NCBI RefSeq assembly: GCF_001984065.1
Contig: NZ_LYVP01000031.1
Span: forward strand, 1-53,332
Direction of reading: 5' to 3'
Origin: Pseudomonas sp. KK4
Lineage (GTDB): Bacteria > Pseudomonadota > Gammaproteobacteria > Pseudomonadales > Pseudomonadaceae
DNA: 53,332 nt
The position numbers were made by a program, and so were the translations under genes. Shown here piece after piece: positions 11,906 through 26,121 of the stretch (position 1 is the stretch's first letter; every line of letters begins with the position of its first letter). Below the pieces are notes generated by a model. That model worked only from the letters and a program-made list of their open reading frames with translations, had not been told where the DNA came from and ran no database searches.

Positions 11906-12085
11906 ATGTTGCCACTCGGTGGTTTGTGTTTCGTGGTGTTTGCAGGCTGGGTAATGGGTCGGGAAGTGGTGCGCGACGAACTGTCGATACACCGCCCGGC
12001 ATTGTTCGCCCCGTCTTTGTTCTTGATGCGCTATGTGGCGCCCCTCGGCATTCTCGTAGTGTTTGCCGCCCAGCTGTGGAAGTGA
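11906..12085 (+). pseudogene. C-terminal remnant of a sodium:neurotransmitter symporter (SNF) family gene
   Basis: The frame encodes [20 protein letters not shown], then a polar stretch, then [20 protein letters not shown] and a stop. This looks like the last one or two membrane helices of bacterial SNF transporters, where a MLPLGG-(hydrophobic)-GWV helix is followed by a RYVAP helix. Nothing upstream in any frame continues the transporter; smpB starts about 100 bases away on the other strand. I read it as a deletion remnant that ends eight bases before ratA. It could still be translated as a two-helix peptide of 59 residues. The family assignment rests on recalled sequence patterns. Confidence 0.5.
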
Positions 12086-12092
12086 CGCTGAC

Positions 12093-12527
12093 ATGACGAC
12101 ACACATTGCACGTTCGGCCTTGCTGCCGTATCCAGCACAGGCTCTTTATGACCTGGTCAACGACGTGGCGCGGTACCCGGAGTTCCTGCCCTGGTGTTCC
12201 TCCGCTGAAGTCCTGGAAAGCTCACCTGAGCATATGCGCGCCAGCGTCGGTGTGGCCAAGGGTGGGCTCAGCCAGCATTTCGTGACGCGCAACACACTGG
12301 TTCCCGGCCAATCGATCGAGATGAACCTTGAAGAAGGGCCGTTTACGCAGCTGCATGGCATCTGGGTGTTCAAGGCGTTGACCGACAAGGCTTGCAAGAT
12401 CAGCCTGGATCTTTCCTTCGATTACGCCGGGCCTATCGTTCGCGCGACCTTGGGGCCTTTGTTCAATCAGGCGGCCAATACGCTGGTGGATGCGTTTTGC
12501 CAGCGGGCTAAACAAATCCATGGGTGA
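12093..12527 (+). CDS. ratA: RatA/Coq10-like START-domain protein
   Basis: A 144-residue SRPBCC/START-domain protein. The opening MTTHIARSALLPYPAQALYD and PEFLPWC motifs are typical of the RatA/YfjG and Coq10 group. Coq10-like proteins bind ubiquinone and support respiration. In E. coli RatA was described as a toxin acting on 70S ribosome assembly, but most homologues are annotated for lipid or quinone binding. ATG 12093 is chosen because the conserved domain begins there. The stop overlaps ratB by eight bases, so the two are co-translated. The smpB-ratA-ratB neighbourhood is widely conserved in gammaproteobacteria. Confidence 0.9.
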   Translation: MTTHIARSALLPYPAQALYDLVNDVARYPEFLPWCSSAEVLESSPEHMRASVGVAKGGLSQHFVTRNTLVPGQSIEMNLEEGPFTQLHGIWVFKALTDKACKISLDLSFDYAGPIVRATLGPLFNQAANTLVDAFCQRAKQIHG

Positions 12528-12834
12528 GGCGACGGTTGAGGTCGAGGTGGTGTATGCCGCCATCGATCGACAGGCGCTTAGATCGGTAACGGTTGCCCCC
12601 GGGACGACCATTCGCGCGGCGTTGCTGGCTTCGGGTATCGGTCAGGTGTTTCCGGAGGTGGATTTGGCCGAGTGTCCCGTGGGGATTTTCGGCAAGGTCA
12701 TCGCCGATCCCGACACTCGCCCGGTTCAGCCCGGAGATCGCATCGAGATTTACCGGCCGTTGCTGGCCGATCCGAAAGAAGTTCGCCGGTTGCGTGCGGC
12801 CAAGGCAGCCGAGGCCAAAGCCCGGAAACAGTGA
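12520..12834 (+). CDS. ratB: RnfH/RatB family ubiquitin-fold protein
   Basis: A 104-residue beta-grasp protein of the RnfH (UPF0125) family. Motifs VEVVYA near the start and VGIFGKVIADPDTRPVQPGD in the middle are characteristic, followed by DRIEIYRPL and a basic Lys/Arg/Ala-rich tail. The start MGEATVEV at 12520 lies inside the end of ratA (eight-base overlap). The function is not settled. It is the last gene before a bidirectional terminator shared with bamE. Confidence 0.9.
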   Translation: MGEATVEVEVVYAAIDRQALRSVTVAPGTTIRAALLASGIGQVFPEVDLAECPVGIFGKVIADPDTRPVQPGDRIEIYRPLLADPKEVRRLRAAKAAEAKARKQ

Positions 12835-12853
12835 AGCGCCAAACGCCAGACAA

Positions 12854-12882
12854 TAAAAAACCCGGAAATTCCGGGTTTTTTA
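12854..12882. terminator. Bidirectional terminator between ratB and bamE
   Basis: A6-CCCGGAA-TTCCGGG-T6 is a near-perfect stem with A- and T-tracts on both sides. It can stop ratAB from the left and bamE from the right. Confidence 0.92.
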
Positions 12883-12894
12883 TTGCGTCGCAAA

Positions 12895-13422
12895 TTATTG
12901 CGGCGAGGTGTCCAGCGGTTCTGGCGTCGGAACGGGAACAGTTTCTACACCGTCCACTTCCTTCTGGATCTGGTCCAGCAACGAGCCTGGCTTGGCCGGC
13001 TTTTCCGGTTTTGGCTTCTCGACGTTTTCCGCAGGGGCGGTCACTGTCGTGGCGCTGTCCTTGCCGAGAATGGCCTCGTCGCGACTTACGCCTGGCATGA
13101 AGTCACCAGACAGGCTGACAAGTTGATCATTTGGGTTGAAGATAACGCTAATGCGTTCCTGTTGGCGTTCACCGCCCCCTGGCTGCAGGCTGTACAGATA
13201 ATCCCAGCGATCGGCATGGAACGTGTCGGTCAACAGAGGGTTGCCCATGATAAACCTTACTTGCTTACGGGTCATTCCCGGGCGTAACTGGTCTATCATG
13301 TCCTGCGTGACGACATTGCCCTGCTGGATGTCGATTTTGTAAACCCCGGGGAATGAACAACCGGCGAGTGCGAGCAGTCCCACAAGGGTGAAACTGGTTA
13401 GCAAGAGCTTGGTGTTTTGCAT
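12895..13422 (-). CDS. bamE: Outer membrane assembly lipoprotein BamE (OmlA)
   Basis: A 175-residue lipoprotein of the BAM complex that inserts beta-barrel proteins in the outer membrane. The signal peptide ends in the lipobox LALAGC, giving lipidated Cys22. The SmpA/OmlA domain follows: [20 protein letters not shown], then [10 protein letters not shown] and [13 protein letters not shown]. The C-terminal tail (about residues 110-175) is Pro/Glu/Lys-rich and likely disordered, longer than in E. coli BamE. It is divergent from fur with about 97 bases between the starts, an arrangement typical of pseudomonads. Confidence 0.95.
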   Translation of the reverse strand: MQNTKLLLTSFTLVGLLALAGCSFPGVYKIDIQQGNVVTQDMIDQLRPGMTRKQVRFIMGNPLLTDTFHADRWDYLYSLQPGGGERQQERISVIFNPNDQLVSLSGDFMPGVSRDEAILGKDSATTVTAPAENVEKPKPEKPAKPGSLLDQIQKEVDGVETVPVPTPEPLDTSPQ

Positions 13423-13519
13423 CGGTGGGCGACTTCCACTATCTTGGCTGGGACAACGTAAACGCCGATCATACCCGCATTAAGAGAAGCTGCGAAGCAG
13501 CATCGCGAGAAAGCTGACC

Positions 13520-13924
13520 ATGGTTGAAAATAGCGAACTACGCAAAGCCGGCCTCAAAGTGACCCTGCCACGGGTCAAGATTCTGCAAATGCTCGATTCC
13601 GCCGAGCAGCGCCACATGAGTGCCGAGGATGTCTACAAGGCACTGATGGAGGCTGGCGAGGACGTCGGTCTGGCCACGGTATATCGTGTCCTGACTCAGT
13701 TCGAGGCAGCTGGCCTTGTGGTGCGACACAACTTTGACGGAGGCCATGCGGTCTTCGAGCTGGACGACGGCAAGCATCACGACCACATGGTCAACGTCGA
13801 GACCAGCGAAGTGATCGAGTTCTTCGACGAAGAAATCGAGCGCCTGCAGAAAGCAATCGTCGACAAGTATGGCTTCGAGATGGTTGATCACAACTTGGTG
13901 CTGTACGTGCGCAAGAAAAAGTAA
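13520..13924 (+). CDS. fur: Ferric uptake regulator Fur
   Basis: A 134-residue iron-responsive repressor. The winged helix (residues 1-80) includes LKVTLPRVKILQML and VGLATVYRVLTQFEAAGLV. The metal-binding region has HHDHMVNVETSEVIEF and a final NLVLYVRKKK. The CXXC pairs seen in E. coli Fur are absent, as is usual for Pseudomonas Fur. The start MVENSELRKAGLK is standard. The promoter must lie in the 97-base gap shared with bamE; I could not place a Fur box with confidence. Confidence 0.97.
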   Translation: MVENSELRKAGLKVTLPRVKILQMLDSAEQRHMSAEDVYKALMEAGEDVGLATVYRVLTQFEAAGLVVRHNFDGGHAVFELDDGKHHDHMVNVETSEVIEFFDEEIERLQKAIVDKYGFEMVDHNLVLYVRKKK

Positions 13925-13958
13925 GCAGTCGCGCGAGCGCAAGGTTCGCGAAACGAAC

Positions 13959-13990
13959 GAAGGCGGCCTCAGGGTCGCCTTCGTGCTTTC
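13959..13990. terminator. Weak terminator between fur and recN
   Basis: A seven-base stem (GAAGGCG/CGCCTTC) with a ten-base loop is followed by a poor T-tract (CGTGCTTTCT). It sits between the convergent genes fur and recN. Confidence 0.55.
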
Positions 13991-13998
13991 TGCCTGCC

Positions 13999-15672
13999 TC
14001 AAGCTTTTGCGGTGACGACCATTTTCTTGGCGTGAGCCAGGGATTCCTTGGTGAGATCAATGCCGCCCAGCATTCGCGCCACTTCTTCGATGCGGTCGTT
14101 CTTGCTCAGCTTGGAGACGGCAGTTCGGGTGGCGTCTTCGCCTCGAACTTTATGCACGAACAAGTGCTGATGCCCTTGGGCAGCCACTTGGGGCAGGTGG
14201 GTCACGGTCAGAACCTGGCCCCGCTCGCCGAGCCGGCGCAGCAACTGGCCGACAATCTCCGCCGTCGGGCCGCCAATGCCTACGTCCACTTCGTCGAATA
14301 CCAGGGTCGGCACGCGGGAAGTCTGTGCAGTGATCACCTGGATGGCCAGGCTGATCCGTGACAGTTCGCCGCCCGATGCCACTTTCGCAAGGGCTTTTAA
14401 AGGTTGCCCCGGGTTGGCGCTGACCAGCAGTTCTACCTGTTCAAGCCCATTGGGCAACAATTCGTCGCTGCTGTTGGGGCGCAGTTCGATGGTGAAGCGA
14501 CCGCCTGGCATGCCCAGGCGTTGGATTTCCTGCTCCACGGCGCTGGCCAGGCTGCCAGATGCCTGATGGCGCAAATCGCTCAGCTCTCGAGCCTTTTCCT
14601 GATAATGACGGGCGTAGGACGACAGTTCGTCGCTCAGTCGCTCGATGGATTCGTCATTGGCATTGAGGGTTTCGATTTCATCCAGCAGCTTTTGCTGCAT
14701 CTCGGCCACTTCGGTGGGCTGGATGCGGTGTTTGCGCGCCAGTGTGTAGATTGCATCCAGACGTTCTTCCAGATACTGCAGTCGGGAGGGATCGGCATCG
14801 AAATTGTCGAGAAAGCGGTTCAGCTCGCCGACGGCTTCTTCGACCTGGATCTGGGCACTGGTCAGCAGGCTGCTGGCTTCGCCCAGGGCGCCGATCGAGC
14901 TATTGACACTCGACAGGCGGTTGAGGCTGGCCGTGAGTGCATTAAGGACGTTCCCGGAATCACTTTCGCTGCATTGCTCGACGACTTGCCGGCAGATGCC
15001 CAGCAGGGTTTCAGCGTTGGTCAGGTTCTTGTGTTCCTGCTCCAGTTGCTCCAGTTCGTTGTCGCCCAGGCCAAGATTCTCCAGTTCTTCCAGTTGATAG
15101 CTGAGCAACTGATGGCGTGCGCGCTGCTCGTCGCCCGAGTTGGAGAGGCGCTCCAGTTCCTGGCGAGTCTGGCGCCAACGCTGCGCGGCCAACTGAACCT
15201 GGCGGGCAAGGTCCGTCGCGCCGGCGTACTCGTCCAGCAGGCGACGATGGGTGTCGGTCTTGAGCAGGGATTGGTGTTCGTGCTGGCTGTGAATGTCGAT
15301 CAGCAGTTCGCCCAGTGCCTTCAGGTCGCCCAGAGGGCAGGGCGTGCCGTTGATGTAGCCGCGCGAACGCCCTTCGGCGGTGATCACCCGGCGCAAAATG
15401 CACGGGCCGTCATTTTCCAGGTCGCGTTCGGACAGCCATGCACCGGCTTCCGGGATGTCGGCCAGGTCGAAGGTTGCCAGGATGTCGGCCTTGTCTGCGC
15501 CGGGGCGGACCACGCCGCTGTCGGCGCGATCGCCGAGGGTCAGGCCGAGGGCATCGAGCATGATCGACTTGCCGGCGCCGGTTTCCCCCGTGATCACGCT
15601 CATTCCGCGATCGAGTTCGAGATCGAGATGTTCGACGATGGCGTAGTTGTGTACGGACAGGTGCACCAGCAT
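13999..15672 (-). CDS. recN: DNA repair protein RecN
   Basis: A 557-residue SMC-like ATPase for double-strand-break repair. Walker A is GETGAGKSIMLDALGLTLGD near the N-terminus, and the ABC signature ASGGELSRISLAIQVI and Walker B VPTLVFDEVDVGIGG lie near residues 430-480. Between them is a long coiled coil (about residues 160-370). The start MLVHLSVHNYAIVEHLDLEL is standard. A LexA-like box begins 25 bases upstream, which fits its known SOS control. It is divergent from grpE. Confidence 0.97.
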   Translation of the reverse strand: MLVHLSVHNYAIVEHLDLELDRGMSVITGETGAGKSIMLDALGLTLGDRADSGVVRPGADKADILATFDLADIPEAGAWLSERDLENDGPCILRRVITAEGRSRGYINGTPCPLGDLKALGELLIDIHSQHEHQSLLKTDTHRRLLDEYAGATDLARQVQLAAQRWRQTRQELERLSNSGDEQRARHQLLSYQLEELENLGLGDNELEQLEQEHKNLTNAETLLGICRQVVEQCSESDSGNVLNALTASLNRLSSVNSSIGALGEASSLLTSAQIQVEEAVGELNRFLDNFDADPSRLQYLEERLDAIYTLARKHRIQPTEVAEMQQKLLDEIETLNANDESIERLSDELSSYARHYQEKARELSDLRHQASGSLASAVEQEIQRLGMPGGRFTIELRPNSSDELLPNGLEQVELLVSANPGQPLKALAKVASGGELSRISLAIQVITAQTSRVPTLVFDEVDVGIGGPTAEIVGQLLRRLGERGQVLTVTHLPQVAAQGHQHLFVHKVRGEDATRTAVSKLSKNDRIEEVARMLGGIDLTKESLAHAKKMVVTAKA

Positions 15673-15696
15673 AAAGGCCGCTCCCAGGCTTTAGGT

Positions 15697-15712
15697 CTGG
15701 TTATTTATACAG
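15697..15712 (-). promoter_or_regulatory. Probable LexA box upstream of recN
   Basis: On the recN strand the site reads CTGTATAAATAACCAG. It matches the SOS-box pattern CTGT-N8-ACAG except at the first base of the second half site (CCAG). The AT-rich centre and the position just upstream of recN support it. Confidence 0.75.
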
Positions 15713-15831
15713 TGTTTTGTTTCGAGCTGACAATGCCCCTCTTTAGCACGATTGGCTTGATCCGACGAAATTCTTAGCGCGACGGGGAATGACAATGCAG
15801 AGCTTTTTGTAGGGTTAATACGATCGGGCCC

Positions 15832-15860
15832 CTTGAAGCGCCATTTTGCGACCCCATATA
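15832..15860 (+). promoter_or_regulatory. Sigma-32 heat-shock promoter of grpE-dnaK-dnaJ
   Basis: CTTGAA at 15832-15837 and CCCCATATA at 15852-15860, separated by 14 bases, match the sigma-32 (RpoH) consensus CTTGAA / CCCCATnTA without a mismatch. It lies 52 bases before the grpE ATG. Confidence 0.92.
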
Positions 15861-15912
15861 GCTGGACAGAAGCGCGAGTAAGGCTCGCAGACGATATTGA
15901 AAGGAGAATTCT

Positions 15913-16479
15913 ATGGCTGACGAACAGACAGTGGATACGCAAAACCCAGACGCCAACCAGGCGCCCGAGGCTTCGGGTGAAGACCTGGCGGCTCGTGTAC
16001 AAGTGCTCGAAGAGCAACTGGCAGGCGCACAGGATCAGGCTTTGCGTGTAGCCGCCGATCTGCAGAACGTCCGCCGCCGCGCCGAGCAGGATGTCGAAAA
16101 GGCGCACAAGTTCGCGCTGGAGAAATTCGCCGGTGACCTGCTGCCGATCATCGACAGCCTCGAGCGGGGTCTGGAGTTGTCCAATCCGGATGACGAAAGC
16201 ATTCGTCCGATGCGCGAAGGTATCGAACTGACCCTGAAAATGTTCCAGGACACCCTCAAGCGTTATCAGCTCGAAGCGATCGACCCACATGGCGAACCGT
16301 TCAATGCCGTTCTTCATCAGGCAATGGCCATGCAGGAAAGCGCCGACCTTGAGCCCAATAGCGTGCTGAAGGTATTCCAGAAGGGCTACCAGCTCAACGG
16401 TCGCCTGTTGCGCCCGGCCATGGTCGTGGTCAGCAAGGCTCCGGCGCCAGTTTCGCCTTCTATTGACGAGCAGGCTTGA
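15913..16479 (+). CDS. grpE: Nucleotide exchange factor GrpE
   Basis: A 188-residue cochaperone that releases ADP from DnaK. It has an acidic, disordered N-terminus, a long helix (about residues 30-85, including [20 protein letters not shown]) that dimerises, and a C-terminal beta domain with [13 protein letters not shown] and [24 protein letters not shown] lies seven bases before the ATG. It is the first gene of the heat-shock cluster, directly behind the sigma-32 promoter. Confidence 0.97.
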   Translation: MADEQTVDTQNPDANQAPEASGEDLAARVQVLEEQLAGAQDQALRVAADLQNVRRRAEQDVEKAHKFALEKFAGDLLPIIDSLERGLELSNPDDESIRPMREGIELTLKMFQDTLKRYQLEAIDPHGEPFNAVLHQAMAMQESADLEPNSVLKVFQKGYQLNGRLLRPAMVVVSKAPAPVSPSIDEQA

Positions 16480-16581
16480 AATTAGCCGCAAGGCCCCCAT
16501 TTAGAAGTCAAGCGTTTAAGTGCTACCGCAGTTAGCCACCACTGCTGCGGCAACCAAATCCAAAGTTTCGGGAGAGTGAAC

Positions 16582-18498
16582 ATGGGCAAAATTATCGGTA
16601 TCGACCTGGGGACTACCAACTCCTGCGTCTCCGTGCTTGAAAACGGCGTAGCCAAAGTAATCGAAAACGCCGAAGGCGCGCGCACCACGCCGTCGATCAT
16701 TGCATACGCCAACGATGGCGAAATCCTGGTCGGCCAGTCCGCCAAGCGTCAGGCAGTGACCAACCCGCACAACACCCTGTACGCGGTGAAGCGTCTGATC
16801 GGTCGCAAGTTCGACGAAGAAGTCGTTCAGAAAGACATCAAGATGGTCCCGTACAAGATCGCCAAGGCTGACAACGGCGACGCCTGGGTTGAAGTGAACG
16901 GCCAGAAGATGGCGCCGCCACAGATCTCGGCTGAAATCCTGAAGAAAATGAAGAAGACCGCCGAAGATTACCTCGGCGAGCCTGTGACCGAAGCGGTGAT
17001 CACCGTTCCGGCCTACTTCAACGACAGCCAGCGTCAGGCGACCAAAGACGCCGGCCGCATCGCCGGCCTGGACGTAAAACGTATCATCAACGAACCGACC
17101 GCGGCTGCTCTGGCCTACGGTATGGACAAGGCCAAGGGCGACCACACTGTCATCGTTTATGACCTGGGTGGCGGTACCTTCGACGTGTCCGTGATCGAAA
17201 TCGCTGAAGTGGACGGCGAGCACCAGTTCGAAGTGTTGGCCACCAACGGCGACACCTTCCTGGGTGGTGAAGACTTCGACATTCGTCTGATCGACTACCT
17301 CGTTGACGAATTCAAGAAAGAAAGCGGCATGAACCTCAAGGGTGACCCGCTGGCCATGCAGCGCCTGAAAGAAGCCGCTGAAAAAGCCAAGATCGAGCTG
17401 TCGTCCGCTCAGTCGACCGACGTGAACCTGCCGTACATCACTGCAGACGCTACCGGTCCGAAGCACCTGAACGTGAAGATCTCCCGCGCCAAGCTGGAAG
17501 CGCTGGTGGAAGACCTGGTTCAACGCACCATTGAGCCTTGCCGTATCGCTCTGAAAGACTCCGGTATCGACGTTGGCGCAATCAACGACGTGATCCTGGT
17601 GGGCGGTCAGACCCGTATGCCACTGGTTCAGAAGCTGGTGACCGAATTCTTCGGTAAAGAAGCACGTAAAGACGTGAACCCGGACGAAGCCGTTGCCATG
17701 GGTGCTGCGATTCAGGGCGCCGTTCTGGCCGGTGACGTGAAAGACGTGCTGCTGCTGGACGTCAGCCCGCTGACCCTGGGTATCGAAACCATGGGTGGCG
17801 TGATGACCGCGCTGATCGAGAAAAACACCACGATTCCTACCAAGAAGTCGCAAGTGTTCTCGACTGCCGATGACAACCAGGGCGCCGTGACCATTCACGT
17901 GCTGCAAGGTGAGCGTAAGCAGGCTGCGCAGAACAAGTCCCTGGGCAAGTTCGACCTGGCCGAGATTCCACCTGCTCCACGTGGCGTGCCACAAATCGAA
18001 GTGACCTTCGACATCGACGCCAACGGCATTCTGCACGTAGGCGCCAAGGACAAGGCCACCGGCAAGACTCAGTCGATCGTGATCAAGGCCAACTCCGGTC
18101 TGTCCGACGAAGAGATCGAGCGCATGGTGCGTGATGCCGAGGCGAACGCCGAGGAAGACCGCAAGTTCGAAGAGCTGGCCGCTGCCCGCAACCAGGGCGA
18201 TGCACTGGTTCACTCCACGCGCAAAATGGTCGCTGACGCTGGCGATAAAGTGAGCGCCGAAGAGAAGACTGCAATCGAAGCTGCCGTGGTTGCTCTGGAA
18301 GCCGCTGTCAAAGGCGACGACAAGGCTGCGATCGAAGCCAAGGTTGAAGAGCTGTCGAAGGTCTCCGCGCCGGTTGCTCAGAAAATGTACGCCGAGCAGG
18401 CTCAGCCCGCCGAAGGTGCTGCACCGCAAGGCGAGTCGGCTGAGAAGGCGGATGACGTCGTCGATGCCGAGTTCGAAGAAGTCAAAGACCACAAGTAA
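16582..18498 (+). CDS. dnaK: Chaperone DnaK (Hsp70)
   Basis: A 638-residue Hsp70. The ATPase domain (about 1-385) has [37 protein letters not shown] and [16 protein letters not shown]. The linker is [13 protein letters not shown], followed by the substrate-binding domain, the helical lid and the usual acidic end ([14 protein letters not shown]). ATG 16582 is preferred over a GTG two codons upstream because it gives the conserved [10 protein letters not shown] start and is preceded by GGGAGAG. It follows grpE after about 100 bases and is probably co-transcribed from the sigma-32 promoter. Confidence 0.98.
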   Translation: MGKIIGIDLGTTNSCVSVLENGVAKVIENAEGARTTPSIIAYANDGEILVGQSAKRQAVTNPHNTLYAVKRLIGRKFDEEVVQKDIKMVPYKIAKADNGDAWVEVNGQKMAPPQISAEILKKMKKTAEDYLGEPVTEAVITVPAYFNDSQRQATKDAGRIAGLDVKRIINEPTAAALAYGMDKAKGDHTVIVYDLGGGTFDVSVIEIAEVDGEHQFEVLATNGDTFLGGEDFDIRLIDYLVDEFKKESGMNLKGDPLAMQRLKEAAEKAKIELSSAQSTDVNLPYITADATGPKHLNVKISRAKLEALVEDLVQRTIEPCRIALKDSGIDVGAINDVILVGGQTRMPLVQKLVTEFFGKEARKDVNPDEAVAMGAAIQGAVLAGDVKDVLLLDVSPLTLGIETMGGVMTALIEKNTTIPTKKSQVFSTADDNQGAVTIHVLQGERKQAAQNKSLGKFDLAEIPPAPRGVPQIEVTFDIDANGILHVGAKDKATGKTQSIVIKANSGLSDEEIERMVRDAEANAEEDRKFEELAAARNQGDALVHSTRKMVADAGDKVSAEEKTAIEAAVVALEAAVKGDDKAAIEAKVEELSKVSAPVAQKMYAEQAQPAEGAAPQGESAEKADDVVDAEFEEVKDHK

Positions 18499-18552
18499 GT
18501 TGTTGGTCGCCCGGTTGACTGCCTTCAGGCGGTGACTGGTAGGATGTCGCCG

Positions 18553-18572
18553 CGCGGGAGCTTGCTCCCGCG
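18553..18572. terminator. GC-rich hairpin between dnaK and dnaJ
   Basis: CGCGGGAG-CTTG-CTCCCGCG forms a perfect eight-base stem with no T-tract. It resembles the core of local REP repeats. In a 298-base gap inside a chaperone cluster it may reduce read-through or mark the 3' end of the dnaK mRNA, setting the dnaK:dnaJ ratio. The rest of the gap shows no supported gene. Confidence 0.55.
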
Positions 18573-18796
18573 TTGGCGTGTCTGGAGTAAGCGAATTTTT
18601 ACAGTGTGCGACAACGGTCGCGGGCTGATGGCATGGTCGGGAATGCTCCTGCTTCCCGAGCTGCAAGTGCCAGATCGAAACAAAGACCAGGATCGTTGAA
18701 TTGACGTGAGTTGGGTCCGGGCCTGTATTGGGGCTCAACGAGTTTGGCGAGGCTCAGGAGAGGTTTGCCGAACGTCCTCAAGAGTGCAGAAGACTT

Positions 18797-20735
<1,939 letters not shown>

Positions 20736-20905
20736 GATGTGCCCGAAATCGGGTTCGAACCATGGGTTTGAGCCCGGTTTTACCCCGCCAAGCGACGACC
20801 TGTCGCATTCTCCAGCCTTTCGGGCTCATTGGCGGTAGACCAAAAAGGCCTTTTTCTGTAAGCTACAGCTTTAGTGTGTCCACTAAAAGCGCGCAGAATA
20901 ATTCA

Positions 20906-20998
20906 GTGAAGAAGCGGGGTGACGTGTCCATACGTCACTCCGCTTTTTTACAACCTGCGATCGCCCTTTCAGGCTTTATTTACGGGAGGTCTTCTTGA
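20906..20998 (+). CDS. Possible leader peptide of carA (translated attenuator)
   Basis: A GTG-initiated frame runs 30 codons ([20 protein letters not shown], then [10 protein letters not shown]) straight through the hairpin and T-tract at 20912-20949. Its TGA overlaps the TTG start of carA as TTGA. An in-frame GTG also exists at 20876. No good ribosome site precedes either GTG, so translation is unproved. If it is translated, ribosomes would prevent the terminator from folding, the logic of pyrBI-type pyrimidine attenuation. Confidence 0.4.
   Translation: MKKRGDVSIRHSAFLQPAIALSGFIYGRSS
20912..20949 (+). terminator. Attenuator-type terminator upstream of carA
   Basis: A 14-base stem (AAGCGGGGTGACGT/ACGTCACTCCGCTT, one G-T pair) with a six-base loop runs directly into six T residues. 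It ends 45 bases before the carA start. It could simply end dapB transcription, but it lies close to carA and within a translatable frame, which suggests attenuation of carAB. GCGAC-N5-GTCGC at 20792-20806 is a second inverted repeat upstream that might contain an ArgR half site. Confidence 0.8.
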
Positions 20999-22131
20999 CT
21001 AAGCCAGCCATACTCGCCCTTGCTGATGGCAGCATTTTTCGCGGCGAAGCCATTGGAGCCGACGGTCAGACCGTTGGTGAGGTGGTGTTCAACACCGCAA
21101 TGACCGGCTATCAGGAAATCCTTACCGATCCTTCCTACGCCCAACAGATCGTTACCCTGACTTACCCGCACATCGGCAACACCGGCACCACGCCGCAAGA
21201 CGCCGAGTCGAACCGCGTCTGGTCCGCTGGCCTGGTCATCCGTGACCTGCCACTGGTAGCGAGCAACTGGCGTAACACGATGTCCCTGTCCGATTACCTG
21301 AAGGCCAACAACGTTGTGGCCATTGCCGGTATCGACACCCGCCGCCTCACGCGCATCCTGCGTGAAAAGGGCGCGCAGAACGGCTGCATCATGGCCGGTG
21401 ACAACATTTCCGAAGAAGCCGCCATCGCCGCCGCCCAGGGTTTCCCTGGCCTAAAGGGCATGGACCTGGCAAAAGTCGTCAGCACTAAAGAGCAGTACGA
21501 ATGGCGTTCGACTGTCTGGGACCTGAAAACCGACAGTCACGCGACCATTGAAGCCTCCGAGCTGCCGTACCACGTGGTTGCCTACGATTACGGCGTCAAG
21601 GTCAACATCCTGCGCATGCTGGTCGAGCGCGGCTGCCGCGTGACCGTGGTTCCTGCGCAAACCCCGGCCGCCGATGTGCTGGCCCTGAATCCGGACGGCG
21701 TGTTCCTGTCCAACGGCCCTGGCGATCCGGAGCCTTGTGACTACGCGATCCAGGCGATCAAGGACGTGCTGGAAACCGAGATCCCGGTATTTGGCATCTG
21801 CCTCGGTCACCAACTGCTGGCCCTGGCGTCCGGCGCCAAGACCGTGAAGATGGGCCATGGCCACCACGGTGCCAACCACCCGGTGCAGGATCTGGATACC
21901 GGCGTGGTGATGATCACCAGCCAGAACCACGGTTTTGCGGTAGACGAAGCGACCCTGCCAGCCAACGTCCGCGCGATCCACAAGTCGCTGTTCGACGGCA
22001 CCCTGCAAGGGATCGAGCGTACCGACAAGAGCGCCTTCAGCTTCCAGGGTCACCCTGAAGCCAGCCCTGGCCCGAACGACGTAGCGCCATTGTTCGATCG
22101 CTTCATCAACGAGATGGCCAAGCGACGCTGA
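20995..22131 (+). CDS. carA: Carbamoyl-phosphate synthase small subunit (glutaminase)
   Basis: A 378-residue subunit that hydrolyses glutamine and channels ammonia to CarB for carbamoyl phosphate, feeding arginine and pyrimidine synthesis. The class I glutamine amidotransferase domain has [15 protein letters not shown] with nucleophile Cys269 and the later [12 protein letters not shown]is-Glu pair. The start is a TTG at 20995 behind GGGAGGT, five bases away; E. coli carA also starts with TTG. carB follows after 118 bases, with a CTTGAGGG/CCCTCAAG hairpin in the gap (22155-22190). Confidence 0.97.
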   Translation: MTKPAILALADGSIFRGEAIGADGQTVGEVVFNTAMTGYQEILTDPSYAQQIVTLTYPHIGNTGTTPQDAESNRVWSAGLVIRDLPLVASNWRNTMSLSDYLKANNVVAIAGIDTRRLTRILREKGAQNGCIMAGDNISEEAAIAAAQGFPGLKGMDLAKVVSTKEQYEWRSTVWDLKTDSHATIEASELPYHVVAYDYGVKVNILRMLVERGCRVTVVPAQTPAADVLALNPDGVFLSNGPGDPEPCDYAIQAIKDVLETEIPVFGICLGHQLLALASGAKTVKMGHGHHGANHPVQDLDTGVVMITSQNHGFAVDEATLPANVRAIHKSLFDGTLQGIERTDKSAFSFQGHPEASPGPNDVAPLFDRFINEMAKRR

Positions 22132-22249
22132 TCGCTCGCCCTGATGCAGCAAAGCTTGAGGGTGGTCCCGACACCGGCGGCCCCCTCAAGTCTTCATCGA
22201 TTGAACAAGACGGCTTGCCGACTGACCTGCGGATTTGAGTGACAAACCC

Positions 22250-25467
<3,218 letters not shown>

Positions 25468-25471
<4 letters not shown>

Positions 25472-25950
25472 GCATAACCAAGTACCCAATGACCGTTCAG
25501 GGCGCTCGCGCCCTGGAAGAAGAGCATGCTCACCTGACCAAGGTCGTTCGTCCGAAGCTCAGCCAGGACATCGGTACGGCCCGCGAGTTGGGTGACTTGA
25601 AGGAAAACGCCGAATACCACGCTGCTCGCGAGCAGCAGGGTATGGTCGAGGCGCGGATCCGTGACATCGAAGGCCGCATGCAGAACGCTGTGGTGATCGA
25701 CGTCACGACCATTGCTCACACCGGCAAGGTGATCTTCGGCACCACCGTTGAAATCGCCAACGTCGAGACGGATGAAAGCGTCACCTACCAGATCGTTGGT
25801 GAGGATGAGGCAGACATCAAGCTGGGCAAGATTTCCGTCGGTTCGCCTATTGCCCGCGCCTTGATTGCCAAGGAGGAGGGTGACGTGGTGGCGGTCAAGA
25901 CGCCCAGTGGCGTGATCGAGTACGAGATCGTCGAAGTCCGCCACATCTGA
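25468..25950 (+). CDS. greA: Transcription elongation factor GreA
   Basis: A 160-residue factor that stimulates transcript cleavage by backtracked RNA polymerase. The N-terminal coiled coil carries the tip acidic pair in [20 protein letters not shown], and the C-terminal FKBP-like domain includes [20 protein letters not shown]. The start overlaps the carB stop (ATGA), so carAB-greA is one operon. The 171 bases after it hold an AGGGTG/CACCCT hairpin without a T-tract and no gene. Confidence 0.97.
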
Positions 25951-26121
25951 AGGCAGGCGCGCGCTTCTTGCGGGCGCCATGCTTTGGCAGGCCGCAGGCC
26001 CGGATGTTGCGTGTCGGCGGCTTGTGACGTTTGCAAGTCGGGCTGCTACCGGTGCTGCTCTTGCAGTCAGTGCCGGGATGGGGTGGCAGGGTGCGCGAAG
26101 CACACCCTTGACCCCCTGCGA

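Noticed and set aside
12093..12834. ratA-ratB as a toxin-antitoxin module
   Set aside because: The order ratA-ratB and the START and RnfH folds match widespread housekeeping families. The toxin label for RatA comes from E. coli overexpression and RatB is not shown to be an antitoxin.
16516..18738. A 740-codon open frame antisense to dnaK
   Set aside because: Same antisense shadow effect; no domain, no ribosome site, and dnaK fills the locus.
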